In this document: piece by piece, positions 26,082 through 34,166 of the stretch
Numbering within the stretch: position 1 is the stretch's first letter
Layout of the letters: each line of letters starts with the position of its first letter
From: Sphingobacteriia bacterium
GTDB lineage: Bacteria > Bacteroidota > Bacteroidia > Chitinophagales > Chitinophagaceae
DNA length: 47,792 nucleotides
NCBI GenBank assembly: GCA_947452295.1
Contig: CANGCK010000021.1
Location: forward strand, 1-47,792
Direction: 5' to 3'
Notes under the pieces: model-generated
What the model was told of the DNA's origin: nothing
The model's database searches: none
What the model saw: the letters and a program-made list of their open reading frames with translations, nothing else
Translations under genes and position numbers: made by a program

Positions 26082-29000
26082 TTAATTAATTCCTTCTATT
26101 TCAATATCTAACATTCTTAATTTTTCATCATGATCAGAACAATTATTTATGTATCTAAAACTTGGACTAACAGGTATTGTTATGCCACCTGTTTTTTTCT
26201 CACCAATCATTTTATTAATTATTCTATTCCTTTCTTCTTTAACATCTTTCCTTAATTGTACATCTTTATTTCTATCAAAATAAATTGTACCATCTACTAT
26301 TGTATACAATGACATCGCATAAATAGATAAAGGATTATCATTCCATATTACAACATCTGCATCCTTACCCTCTTTAATACTACCCACTTTATCTTCTACA
26401 TGTAACATTTTTGCTGGATTAATTGTAATCATTTTCAACGCATCTTCTTCTGATATATCACCGTATCTTATTGTTTTTGCTGCTTCCTGATTTAATCTTC
26501 TAGCCATTTCTGCATCATCTGAATTAATTGCAACATTTATACCAACTTTATGCATTATAGCTGCATTATATGGAATTGCATCTTGAACTTCGTTTTTGTA
26601 AGCCCACCAATCAGAAAATGTTGAAGCGCTTGCACCATGCTCCTTCATTCTATCTGCTACTTTATACCCTTCTAATATATGTGTAAAAGTATTTATTTTA
26701 AATCCAAAATTTTCAGCAACTCGCATTGTGCTTAGTATTTCACTTGCAACATAACTGTGACAAGTAATAAATCTTTTACGATTCATAATTTCTACTAATG
26801 CATCTAATTCTAAATCTTTTCTAATATTTATTTTGATACCCTCTTTTTTCTTTTCTTCTGCTTCTTTTATTGATGCCTCATATTCCTTAGCTCTTGTAAA
26901 TGCATCAATTAAGACTTGTTCTACACCCATTCTTGTATCCGGAAATCTTGTATTTCCCGATGCTTGTGATGTTCTTTTTACATTCTCTCCTAATGCAAAT
27001 TTTATAAATAGATCTGATCCCTTAAATTTTAATTCTTCATCATTTACCCCCCAACGTAATTTAATTAATTGAGTTTGTCCACCAATTGTATTTGCCGATC
27101 CATGTAATATATGAGATGTTGTTACACCTCCACTTAATTGACGATAAATGTTTATATCATCTGGATTTAAATTGTCTTGAATTCTTACTTCAGATGTAAC
27201 ACTTTGGCCACCTTCATTTATTGATGCACATGCTATATGCGAATGTTCATCTATAATTCCCGCTGTTAAATGTTTTCCTGTTGCATCAATAGTTTTAGCA
27301 TTTATATCATTTATATTTTTTGCAATCTTTACAATTTTACCATTTTTTATTAATACATCCGTTTCTTTCAAAATCCCCTCTTTTTCGCTTGTCCATACAG
27401 TTGCATTCTTAATTAATATATTTTCTGATTTTGGTATCTTATCTTCAGTAACCCCAAAAGCCGTAAAGGGATAAATTGTATTACTTAATTTTATATTTCT
27501 TTTTGCCTTAATACTATCTTGATCGTTTGCTGCTTCCTTTTCTAATGATGCAGTCCATGTTATCATATTTCCTAATGAATCTTTTCCATTTCCATTCCAA
27601 CTTTTTTCATTGGTAAATCCGCTTAGTGTAAAAGTGGTTATTGTGTTTTGTTTTCCTTTTAATTCTGTTTTCTTTAAACTACTGTTACAAATAATCTTTA
27701 CATATTTTCCATCATAACTGAATTTGGTATTGAATGTATCTTTATTGATTAAATATGCAGTATTATTATTTTTTACTTGTAAAATATAATTGGTATTTTC
27801 ATTTCCATTGTTAATTGTTAAATTATATGTACCATTTATATTATTCCACAATTCATCTTTAACTCCGTATTTCTCTCCTTGTATCCAATTCTGTAAAATA
27901 TTTGTTTTCTCAGAAAATATTGGACCATTGGTAATAATAAAGTTTGCCATTTTTCCATTTTCTAAACTTCCTACTTTATCATATATGCCCATCAATTGAG
28001 CGGGATTTTTGGTTAACCCTTCCAAAGCAGCTTTTTCTGATAAACCATTTTCTATTGCCTTTTTAATATTTAATAGAAAACTTCTATAGTCTTTTAGTTC
28101 TGCGCTACTTATACAAAATGTAATACCTGCTTTTTCAATTACTCCAGCATTTGTTGGTGCTAATTCCCAATTTTTTAAATCAGCTAATGATACTAATCTT
28201 GCATCATTTGGATCTTCAACATCTTGAGCTTGAGGATAATTTAAGGTAAGTATCAACGGAGCTTTTGTTGCTGCTACTTCCTTTATTCTTTGATACTCTT
28301 TTCCAGTTGCTTTTATTATATATTGAATGCCAAATTCGTCACCTATTCTATCTGCTCTCACTACATTCCATAAATCAATTCCTCTTTCTATTGGATCAAA
28401 TACTTGAGGTAAATTCCAATTTTCATTAATCTGTTTTAAATTTAAATTCACCCCTTCTCTATCTGTAGGCTTATTATTGTTTTTGTACCATATTGCATCA
28501 TTATAATTTTGTCTTAACAAAGCAGTACTACCCATTAAAGAAGATGGATAGTTTTGTGATGAACTTCCCTTATTGAAAGAATTGTTTACACATACTTTTT
28601 CTTTTATTATTACTAAATTTTCCTTTTTATTATTTAGTGTAACTGCTGTGCCAGTTCCTCTTATTATACCATCTTTTTGATGAGTAATTACTGCGCCGAA
28701 TCCAATTTCTCGCAATTGTTTGGCTTTACTATCATCAACAGTAAAAATATTTACTGCATCTACATCTGATTTAATAGCTTGATTCCAACCAAAAGCACCT
28801 TTTTGATTAGTGGAAATTTGTTGTGTTCTAAAATAGTCGGCCATATTGTTCATGCCGCCAGATACCTGCTTTTGTGGCATACCATAATCAGAATATGCAT
28901 CAATAAAAGAGGGATAAATAAATTTCCCTTTGCAGTTTATAATTACTGATTCAGTTGGAATTGAAATGCCTTTTCCAATATTCACTATGTTACCTTCACG

Positions 29001-29174
29001 AATTATTAATGTGCCGTTTTGAATTATTGTTTGCGCATCCTTAACAATTGTACAATTTGTAAAAGCATAGCTTGTATTTCTATTGTCTGCTATACCATTT
29101 ATAGGAAATGTTTCTTGCGCTTTAATAATCCCGGACAATAGTATACATAATACTAATAGTCTGAATTTTCTCAT
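26082..29174 (-). CDS. Double-domain amidohydrolase, N-terminal half inactive
   Basis: A 1030-residue exported protein (signal MRKFRLLVLCILLSGIIKAQ) with two amidohydrolase modules. The first (about 30-435) has FIDAYSDYG where FIDxHxH is expected (Tyr94, Asp96) and CISSAEL in place of the metal-binding Asp, so it looks dead. A beta-rich linker spans about 445-560. The second module (about 585-1000) is intact: His644 and His646 in IDEHSHIACA, His806 in FITCHSY, His832 in TFTHILEG and Asp886 in AINSDDAE. The family hydrolyses amide bonds (imidazolone-propionase and prolidase-like relatives); the substrate is unknown. The next gene begins within 20 bp, so a complex of the two products is likely. 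Confidence 0.9.
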   Translation of the reverse strand: MRKFRLLVLCILLSGIIKAQETFPINGIADNRNTSYAFTNCTIVKDAQTIIQNGTLIIREGNIVNIGKGISIPTESVIINCKGKFIYPSFIDAYSDYGMPQKQVSGGMNNMADYFRTQQISTNQKGAFGWNQAIKSDVDAVNIFTVDDSKAKQLREIGFGAVITHQKDGIIRGTGTAVTLNNKKENLVIIKEKVCVNNSFNKGSSSQNYPSSLMGSTALLRQNYNDAIWYKNNNKPTDREGVNLNLKQINENWNLPQVFDPIERGIDLWNVVRADRIGDEFGIQYIIKATGKEYQRIKEVAATKAPLILTLNYPQAQDVEDPNDARLVSLADLKNWELAPTNAGVIEKAGITFCISSAELKDYRSFLLNIKKAIENGLSEKAALEGLTKNPAQLMGIYDKVGSLENGKMANFIITNGPIFSEKTNILQNWIQGEKYGVKDELWNNINGTYNLTINNGNENTNYILQVKNNNTAYLINKDTFNTKFSYDGKYVKIICNSSLKKTELKGKQNTITTFTLSGFTNEKSWNGNGKDSLGNMITWTASLEKEAANDQDSIKAKRNIKLSNTIYPFTAFGVTEDKIPKSENILIKNATVWTSEKEGILKETDVLIKNGKIVKIAKNINDINAKTIDATGKHLTAGIIDEHSHIACASINEGGQSVTSEVRIQDNLNPDDINIYRQLSGGVTTSHILHGSANTIGGQTQLIKLRWGVNDEELKFKGSDLFIKFALGENVKRTSQASGNTRFPDTRMGVEQVLIDAFTRAKEYEASIKEAEEKKKEGIKINIRKDLELDALVEIMNRKRFITCHSYVASEILSTMRVAENFGFKINTFTHILEGYKVADRMKEHGASASTFSDWWAYKNEVQDAIPYNAAIMHKVGINVAINSDDAEMARRLNQEAAKTIRYGDISEEDALKMITINPAKMLHVEDKVGSIKEGKDADVVIWNDNPLSIYAMSLYTIVDGTIYFDRNKDVQLRKDVKEERNRIINKMIGEKKTGGITIPVSPSFRYINNCSDHDEKLRMLDIEIEGIN

Positions 29175-29258
29175 AATTATAATTTTAGATTTGTAAGCTA
29201 ATAATTACAGCTTAGATATTTCTAAAAATTATAAAATAAATGATGAATGGAAAACTTT

Positions 29259-29281
29259 ATAATGCAACCAGGTTGCATTAT
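29259..29281 (-). terminator. Hairpin directly after the mnmG stop
   Basis: ATAATGCAACC-A-GGTTGCATTAT: 11-nt perfect arms starting at the base after the stop codon of mnmG. The folded stem would be about 9 bp with a small loop. The downstream T content on the minus strand is modest (AAAGTTTTCC), so it may be a weak terminator or a 3'-end stabiliser. Confidence 0.55.
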
Positions 29282-31150
29282 TTATCTACCCATATAAACC
29301 ATTAAAATTTGTATATCACTAGGATTAACTCCACTTATTCTACTTGCCTGGCCTAATGTGTTTGGTTTTATTTTTTGGAATTTTTGCATCGCCTCTTTTG
29401 AGATTGCTGATAATTTTGAATAATCGAAATCATCTGGTATTTTCATGTTCTCTAAATCACTCATCTGTTCTACTAAAGCCTCTTCTTTTATTATATAATG
29501 TTCATACTTTATTTGTATTTCTGCTTGTAGTATATTTTCATTTGAGATTTTTTCAAATTGAGATTGTAAACTTGGAACTACATTTATTATTTCTTTCAAA
29601 GTAACATTTGGCCTTAATATTATTTTACCTGCTTTTTGTTTTTCTGATATTGAAGCAGAATTAATGGTTGCTAAATATCCATTAATTTCTTCTGGTAATA
29701 TATTATAATTTTTTAAAGTGTTTTTAATTTCATCAACTTCTTTTAATTTTTGATGTACCAACTTTAAACGATTTTCTTTTGCCAATCCAAGGTTATATGA
29801 TTTTTCTGTTAATCTTAAATCTGCATTATCTTGTCGTAATAAGGTTCTAAATTCTGCTCTGCTTGTAAACATTCTATAAGGTTCGTCTGTCCCTTTATTT
29901 ATTAAGTCGTCAATGAGTACACCAATATATGCGTCACTTCTTTTTAATACAAAGGGTTCTAAATTTTTAGTTTTTTGGTGTGCATTAATTCCCGCCATCA
30001 GACCTTGACAGGCTGCCTCTTCATATCCCGTTGTACCATTAATTTGACCTGCAAAGAATAAATTTTTTATTGCTTTTGTTTCTAACGCATTGGTTAGTTG
30101 AGTAGGCATAAAATAGTCGTATTCTATTGCATATCCAGGCCTGAAGAATTTTACATTTTCAAAACCAGGAATTTGTTTCATTGCAGCATACTGAACTTCT
30201 TCTGGTAAGGAAGTAGAGAATCCATTCACATATATTTCTACAGTGTTCCAACCTTCTGGCTCTACAAATATTTGGTGACGATCTCTATCTGCAAAACGAT
30301 TTATTTTATCTTCTATGCTAGGGCAGTATCTTGGACCTACTCCTTCAATTCTACCTTGGTACATTGGACTTCTATCAAACCCTGTTTTTAGTAAATCATG
30401 AACGGTTGTATTGGTATAAGTAATATAACAGCTTCTTTGTTTTGCAGCATCTACTCTTGGAATATCTAAATAAGAGAATCCAACAATATCATCATCTCCT
30501 TTTTGTTCTTCCATTTTAGAATAATCTAAACTTCTGCTATCAACTCTAGGTGGTGTACCGGTTTTTAATCTATCGCTTTTTAATCCATATTCAACCAATT
30601 GTTCGGTAATACCTGTTGCCGCTTTTTCTGAAACCCTACCTCCCCCAAACTGTTTTTCTCCAATATGAATTATACCATTTAAAAAAGTCCCACTTGTCAC
30701 TACTACAGATTCGGCTTCTATCTCGTGCCCTAATCCGGTAATAACCCCACAAGCTTTCCCCTTTTTAATTATAATTTCTTTCACCATGTCTTGGTAGAAG
30801 TCTACATTTGGGGTTTGTTCTAGCATCTCTCGCCACTTGGTAGCAAATAACATTCTATCGTTTTGTGCTCTTGGACTCCACATTGCAGGACCCTTACTAA
30901 GATTAAGCATTTTAAATTGAATGGTACTAAGGTCAGATACAATACCGCTATATCCGCCCATTGCATCTATTTCTCTAACAATTTGTCCTTTTGCTATACC
31001 ACCCATGGCCGGATTACAACTCATTTGTGCTATGGTTTGCATATTCATGGTTATGAGCAACACCTTACTTCCCAAGTTAGCTGCTGCTGCTGCCGCTTCA
31101 CAACCTGCGTGTCCGGCTCCTACTACTATTACATCGTATTTTGAAAACAT
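29282..31150 (-). CDS. mnmG: tRNA uridine-5-carboxymethylaminomethyl modification enzyme MnmG (GidA)
   Basis: A 622-residue FAD-dependent enzyme that, with MnmE, modifies U34 of certain tRNAs. The N-terminal dinucleotide fold VVGAGHAGCEAAAAAANLG and the signature MSCNPAMGGIAKGQIVREID are clear, as are GTFLNGIIHIGEKQ, GLKSDRLKTGTPPRVDSRSL and the second signature GQINGTTGYEEAACQGLMAG. The C-terminal helical domain ends with LGQASRISGVNPSDIQILMVY. Length equals the family's norm (about 620). In many bacteria gidA lies near the replication origin; here a parS cluster occupies the 1.07-kb gap immediately upstream of it. Confidence 0.98.
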   Translation of the reverse strand: MFSKYDVIVVGAGHAGCEAAAAAANLGSKVLLITMNMQTIAQMSCNPAMGGIAKGQIVREIDAMGGYSGIVSDLSTIQFKMLNLSKGPAMWSPRAQNDRMLFATKWREMLEQTPNVDFYQDMVKEIIIKKGKACGVITGLGHEIEAESVVVTSGTFLNGIIHIGEKQFGGGRVSEKAATGITEQLVEYGLKSDRLKTGTPPRVDSRSLDYSKMEEQKGDDDIVGFSYLDIPRVDAAKQRSCYITYTNTTVHDLLKTGFDRSPMYQGRIEGVGPRYCPSIEDKINRFADRDRHQIFVEPEGWNTVEIYVNGFSTSLPEEVQYAAMKQIPGFENVKFFRPGYAIEYDYFMPTQLTNALETKAIKNLFFAGQINGTTGYEEAACQGLMAGINAHQKTKNLEPFVLKRSDAYIGVLIDDLINKGTDEPYRMFTSRAEFRTLLRQDNADLRLTEKSYNLGLAKENRLKLVHQKLKEVDEIKNTLKNYNILPEEINGYLATINSASISEKQKAGKIILRPNVTLKEIINVVPSLQSQFEKISNENILQAEIQIKYEHYIIKEEALVEQMSDLENMKIPDDFDYSKLSAISKEAMQKFQKIKPNTLGQASRISGVNPSDIQILMVYMGR

Positions 31151-31216
31151 GTTGCAAAGATAGTTTAGTGTACGATGTATTTCTCTACTCTACTATAATT
31201 ATATTGTAAAAGCCTT

Positions 31217-31232
31217 TGTTCCACGTGGAACA
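31217..31232. other. parS: parS site 1 (ParB-binding centromere)
   Basis: TGTTCCACGTGGAACA is a perfect 16-bp palindrome identical to the well-known chromosomal parS core. ParB binds this sequence and spreads from it to build the partition complex used by ParA for segregating origins. Confidence 0.9.
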
Positions 31233-31286
31233 TCGCTTTTTGCCGATTTGTTTCCTTTAACTTCTATAACTCCCCATCTATTAATA

Positions 31287-31302
31287 GGTTCCACGTGGAA
31301 CA
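31287..31302. other. parS: parS site 2
   Basis: GGTTCCACGTGGAACA has a perfect 14-bp core with one outer base changed. It is exactly 70 bp after site 1. Confidence 0.88.
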
Positions 31303-31356
31303 CGATATGATCTTTAATTGTTTCTCCTAGATTCTTTTGCTGCTATATTTTAATTG

Positions 31357-31372
31357 TGTTCCACGTGGAACA
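31357..31372. other. parS: parS site 3
   Basis: TGTTCCACGTGGAACA is a perfect palindrome, exactly 70 bp after site 2 and identical to site 1. Confidence 0.9.
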
Positions 31373-31704
31373 TCATTTTCACTTAGTCTTATATGGTGAT
31401 GTTGTACTTCTATTTACCAAAGATGTTAGCTATGCCAAAGCCTTTGGGTGAATAGTTAAATCTATTTGATTCCTTGTAATCCACTTGTTCTTACACTTGT
31501 CGTGTATTTTGGATTCCTTTATCGGTCACATTTTAGTGATTATTTTATTCGTTGTATATACTGCCATACCAATTTCCCTTACAAGTCTATTATCATTAAT
31601 TTCCAATTCTAGCTATATAGATAGATATGCTTGCTTCACTGATATGTTCATAGTTATTTGTTGTTTGTATTGGCCTTATACTACAATATATAATCAAAAT
31701 AGTA

Positions 31705-31720
31705 TGTTCCACGTGAAACA
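31705..31720. other. parS: parS site 4
   Basis: TGTTCCACGTGAAACA is a hybrid of the two common versions (TGTTCCACGTGGAACA and TGTTTCACGTGAAACA). It is 348 bp after site 3, close to five times 70. Confidence 0.87.
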
Positions 31721-32215
31721 TTTGTATAGCATGGGATAGATGAGGGTATAGTTGTTGTTCGGATTAGCGCTACAAAACGGTGAGGTTTAATTGCATGATT
31801 GGTGGGTTTGGGAGAGAAACCCTGATTGTGTCAAATGCCATGCATATCGTGGGTCATTTATTCTATGCAATAATTCTATTAATGCTTTAGAGATCATAGC
31901 ATATGACAACTAAAGTGTTTAATCTAAAAGTGAATATTGTACTAAAGCCAGTGGAAATACTATTGGGTATTTAAACAATAATGACCCCACTATGCGCCAT
32001 TAACAATCAAGTAGCGGGAATACTTATATAAGATTGGTGGGAAAAGATACAAGTAAATAAATCAAATAGGTACTTATTTATTTGTTTTCATTTGGGTGTA
32101 CAGAATAAATACATGTAGAATTGACGAGCGATATTTGTATTTATTGGTCTAGTCATTTATATGCAGATACAACATCTAGTATATGCAAATTCAATATTGA
32201 ATCCCTCAAACTCCC

Positions 32216-32650
32216 TTAAGAAAGTTGTTTTAAATAAAGTTGAATGTAGTGGTTTTCTTTGGCGCGCATTAATTGAATGTCTGATGTAGATTTGTCTTTA
32301 TACCCACAAAGATGTAAGGCACCGTGAAATATAACACGTAACATTTCTTGTTCAAAGGTTGTATTTTCAATTTTTGCATTGTCTTTTACCCGATCAATAC
32401 TTATGTATATTTCACCATTAATAGGTTGATTCCTTTCCGATAAATCAAATGTAATGATGTCGGTATAATAATCGTGTTGTAAAAAATCTTGGTTTATTTG
32501 TAACAACATTTCATCTGAACAAAAAATGTAGTTAATTTCTTCTATTTTATTTTTCTCTTTCTTGAAAATAGATTCAATAAATATTTTTAAATTTTCTTTT
32601 TTCTTAAAATTAAAAGCAAGATCTCCTGTTCTAAAATATATTTTCTTCAT
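32216..32650 (-). CDS. ybeY: Endoribonuclease YbeY (16S rRNA maturation)
   Basis: A 144-residue zinc-dependent endoribonuclease acting in 16S rRNA 3'-end processing and ribosome quality control. The central TDIITFDLSE, the GEIYISIDRV stretch and the metal motif HGALHLCGYKD (family HGxLHLxGYDH; the third ligand is shifted to Lys-Asp here) are visible. The family motif normally ends in a His three residues after the Tyr; here the sequence runs GYKDKSTSD, so that zinc ligand appears replaced. This is worth noting, although many Bacteroidota members show the same ending. It lies upstream of mnmG on the same strand but 1.07 kb away. Confidence 0.93.
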   Translation of the reverse strand: MKKIYFRTGDLAFNFKKKENLKIFIESIFKKEKNKIEEINYIFCSDEMLLQINQDFLQHDYYTDIITFDLSERNQPINGEIYISIDRVKDNAKIENTTFEQEMLRVIFHGALHLCGYKDKSTSDIQLMRAKENHYIQLYLKQLS

Positions 32651-32811
32651 AATTTTTTATTACTCCAAAATTCGTAACAAAACCAATACATAGCCCATTA
32701 CCTTTAATAATAATTTTAATGAGTTGATATGTGCATTGTCAAAAGCGTTATACTAGCTAAATGATTTATTGCAAATTTCGGGTGACCCTCAAAATAAATA
32801 ATTTTACATAA

Positions 32812-33030
32812 ATGAAAAGATTGTCTGAGTTGCATGTTGGTGAAAAGGGAATTATACAATCCTTTGAAAACGACGATATATTTATTAAACTAATGGAGAT
32901 GGGTTGTGTTCCAGGGGAAGAAGTAAAAGTTGAGCAAATAGCTCCAATGGGCGATCCTATTTCAATTTCTGTAGCCGGATATACATTAAGTTTACGTATA
33001 AGCGAAGCGGCATTTATATTTGTTCTATAA
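32812..33030 (+). CDS. feoA: FeoA-family ferrous iron transport accessory protein (no feoB nearby)
   Basis: A 72-residue SH3-like protein. The sequence LSELHVGEKGIIQSFENDDI, then IKLMEMGCVPGEEVKVEQIAPMGDP, then SLRISEAAFI is a complete FeoA domain. FeoA normally works with the GTPase permease FeoB, whose gene usually follows directly. Here the next 322 bp are empty and nadD follows, so this is an orphan or a stand-alone FeoA that acts with a FeoB encoded elsewhere. The start at 32812 gives the family's N-terminus. Confidence 0.93.
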   Translation: MKRLSELHVGEKGIIQSFENDDIFIKLMEMGCVPGEEVKVEQIAPMGDPISISVAGYTLSLRISEAAFIFVL

Positions 33031-33352
33031 AATTAAACATAACTAATTGAATATCAGTTTGTTATGATTTTTTTCATTATTGAATGTCAACTTTTTGGTA
33101 ATTAAAATTTATTCTTAATAAAAATCAACAATAGGAACATTAGTTAAGCATTTAAAATAAGATGCTTTGTAATTAAGAAATTATTTAGCCATATTTTATG
33201 TGGGTTTATTTATTGTTTTTGTCACATAGCATTCGCCAGATAAGTATTTCGGTTTGAATACAAATTTTGTTTATGGCTCAATTTGTGTGTCTATTAAAAG
33301 ATATAAATAAACAGTAGAATAAACATACGTAGGAAATCTCTAAAAAATACAG
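33031..33352. other. 322-bp A+T-rich gap after feoA
   Basis: No gene, RNA or clear hairpin terminator is visible. The expected feoB start is absent on both strands. It presumably contains the nadD promoter, but no convincing TAnnTTTG box with a spaced TTG was identified. Confidence 0.5.
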
Positions 33353-33922
33353 ATGAAAATAGGTTTGTACTTTGGTTCTTTTAACCCCATTCATACTGGA
33401 CATTTAATTATTGCCAGTCATGTTGTAAATGAAACAGATGTTCAACAAGTGTGGTTGGTGGTGTCTCCTCAAAATCCATTTAAACAAGAATGGTCTTTGT
33501 TAAACGAATACCATCGTTTACATTTGGCACAACTTGCTATTGAAGATGATATGCGTATGCGGGTTTCTGATATAGAATTTAAAATGCCCCGCCCCTCCTA
33601 TACAATTGACACATTGGTTTATTTACAAGAAAAATATCCGCAACATCAATTCACCATCATTATGGGAAGTGATAGTTTTCAAAATTTACCGAAATGGAAA
33701 AACGCATCCATTCTCATTCAACAATATTCGTTTATTGTTTATAATCGACCGGGTTCTATTGTTACCGAAACACATCAAGCAAATGTTACCGTTTTAGACG
33801 CTCCGCTCATTTCTATTTCTGCAACACATATCAGAAAAAATATTCAAGAAAATAAAAGTATTCAATATTTAGTTCCAGATAAAGTACGCATTTATATAGA
33901 GGGAAATAATTATTACAAGTAA
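33353..33922 (+). CDS. nadD: Nicotinate-nucleotide adenylyltransferase
   Basis: A 189-residue cytoplasmic enzyme that joins nicotinate mononucleotide and ATP to deamido-NAD, the penultimate step of NAD synthesis. The nucleotidyltransferase motif GSFNPIHTGHL (residues 8-18) and the late SISATHIRKNI motif (family ISSTxIR) are both intact, with the substrate region SPQNPFKQ and IMGSDSFQNLPKWK between. Length is normal. The gene is monocistronic, followed by a 244-bp gap. Confidence 0.96.
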   Translation: MKIGLYFGSFNPIHTGHLIIASHVVNETDVQQVWLVVSPQNPFKQEWSLLNEYHRLHLAQLAIEDDMRMRVSDIEFKMPRPSYTIDTLVYLQEKYPQHQFTIIMGSDSFQNLPKWKNASILIQQYSFIVYNRPGSIVTETHQANVTVLDAPLISISATHIRKNIQENKSIQYLVPDKVRIYIEGNNYYK

Positions 33923-34166
33923 ATGATTTAAAAGTTAAAATTCAAAACGAGGATGCTGAAAACAATCCCATAAGCAAAAATATAATTCCCCCAATTATAT
34001 TAAATATAAATTAAATACAACTTGTTTTCTCTTTTTTCCGTTTAAATAAAAATCCAAAAAGCGCACTCAATCAATCTCCAAAATGAATAGCTTTATTTGG
34101 TAAATAATTATAAACCATACATTCCATTTTATTATTGAAATGCGCAATTAAAATCAACTTGTTTTT
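33923..34166 (-). other. Gap with possible remnant of a membrane-protein C-terminus
   Basis: Read on the minus strand, this gap yields short pieces separated by stops: SALFGFLFKRKKEKTSC and then FIFNIIGGIIFLLMGLFSAS. The pattern (basic patch, then one hydrophobic helix) is what the tail of an amino-acid exporter or similar transporter looks like after decay. The evidence is weak and the assignment uncertain. No other content was recognised. Confidence 0.25.

Larger units (their letters stand above)
31151..32215. other. 1,065-bp non-coding gap between mnmG and ybeY, centromere-like
   Basis: No credible gene lies here; the one open frame (31485-31739) overlaps a parS palindrome and has no coding character. 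The left half contains four parS sites, listed separately. The right half (about 31740-32215) is less A+T-rich, with a small hairpin GGGTTT-N7-AAACCC at 31804-31822, and I recognise nothing else in it. Since ybeY and mnmG are often adjacent in Bacteroidota, the size of this gap is itself unusual. An unannotated small RNA in the right half is possible but unsupported. Confidence 0.6.

Noticed and set aside
31485..31739. 84-codon plus-strand open frame in the mnmG-ybeY gap
   Set aside because: It ends in MFHVKHLYSMG, which is just the translation of a parS palindrome; composition and lack of any family likeness speak against coding.
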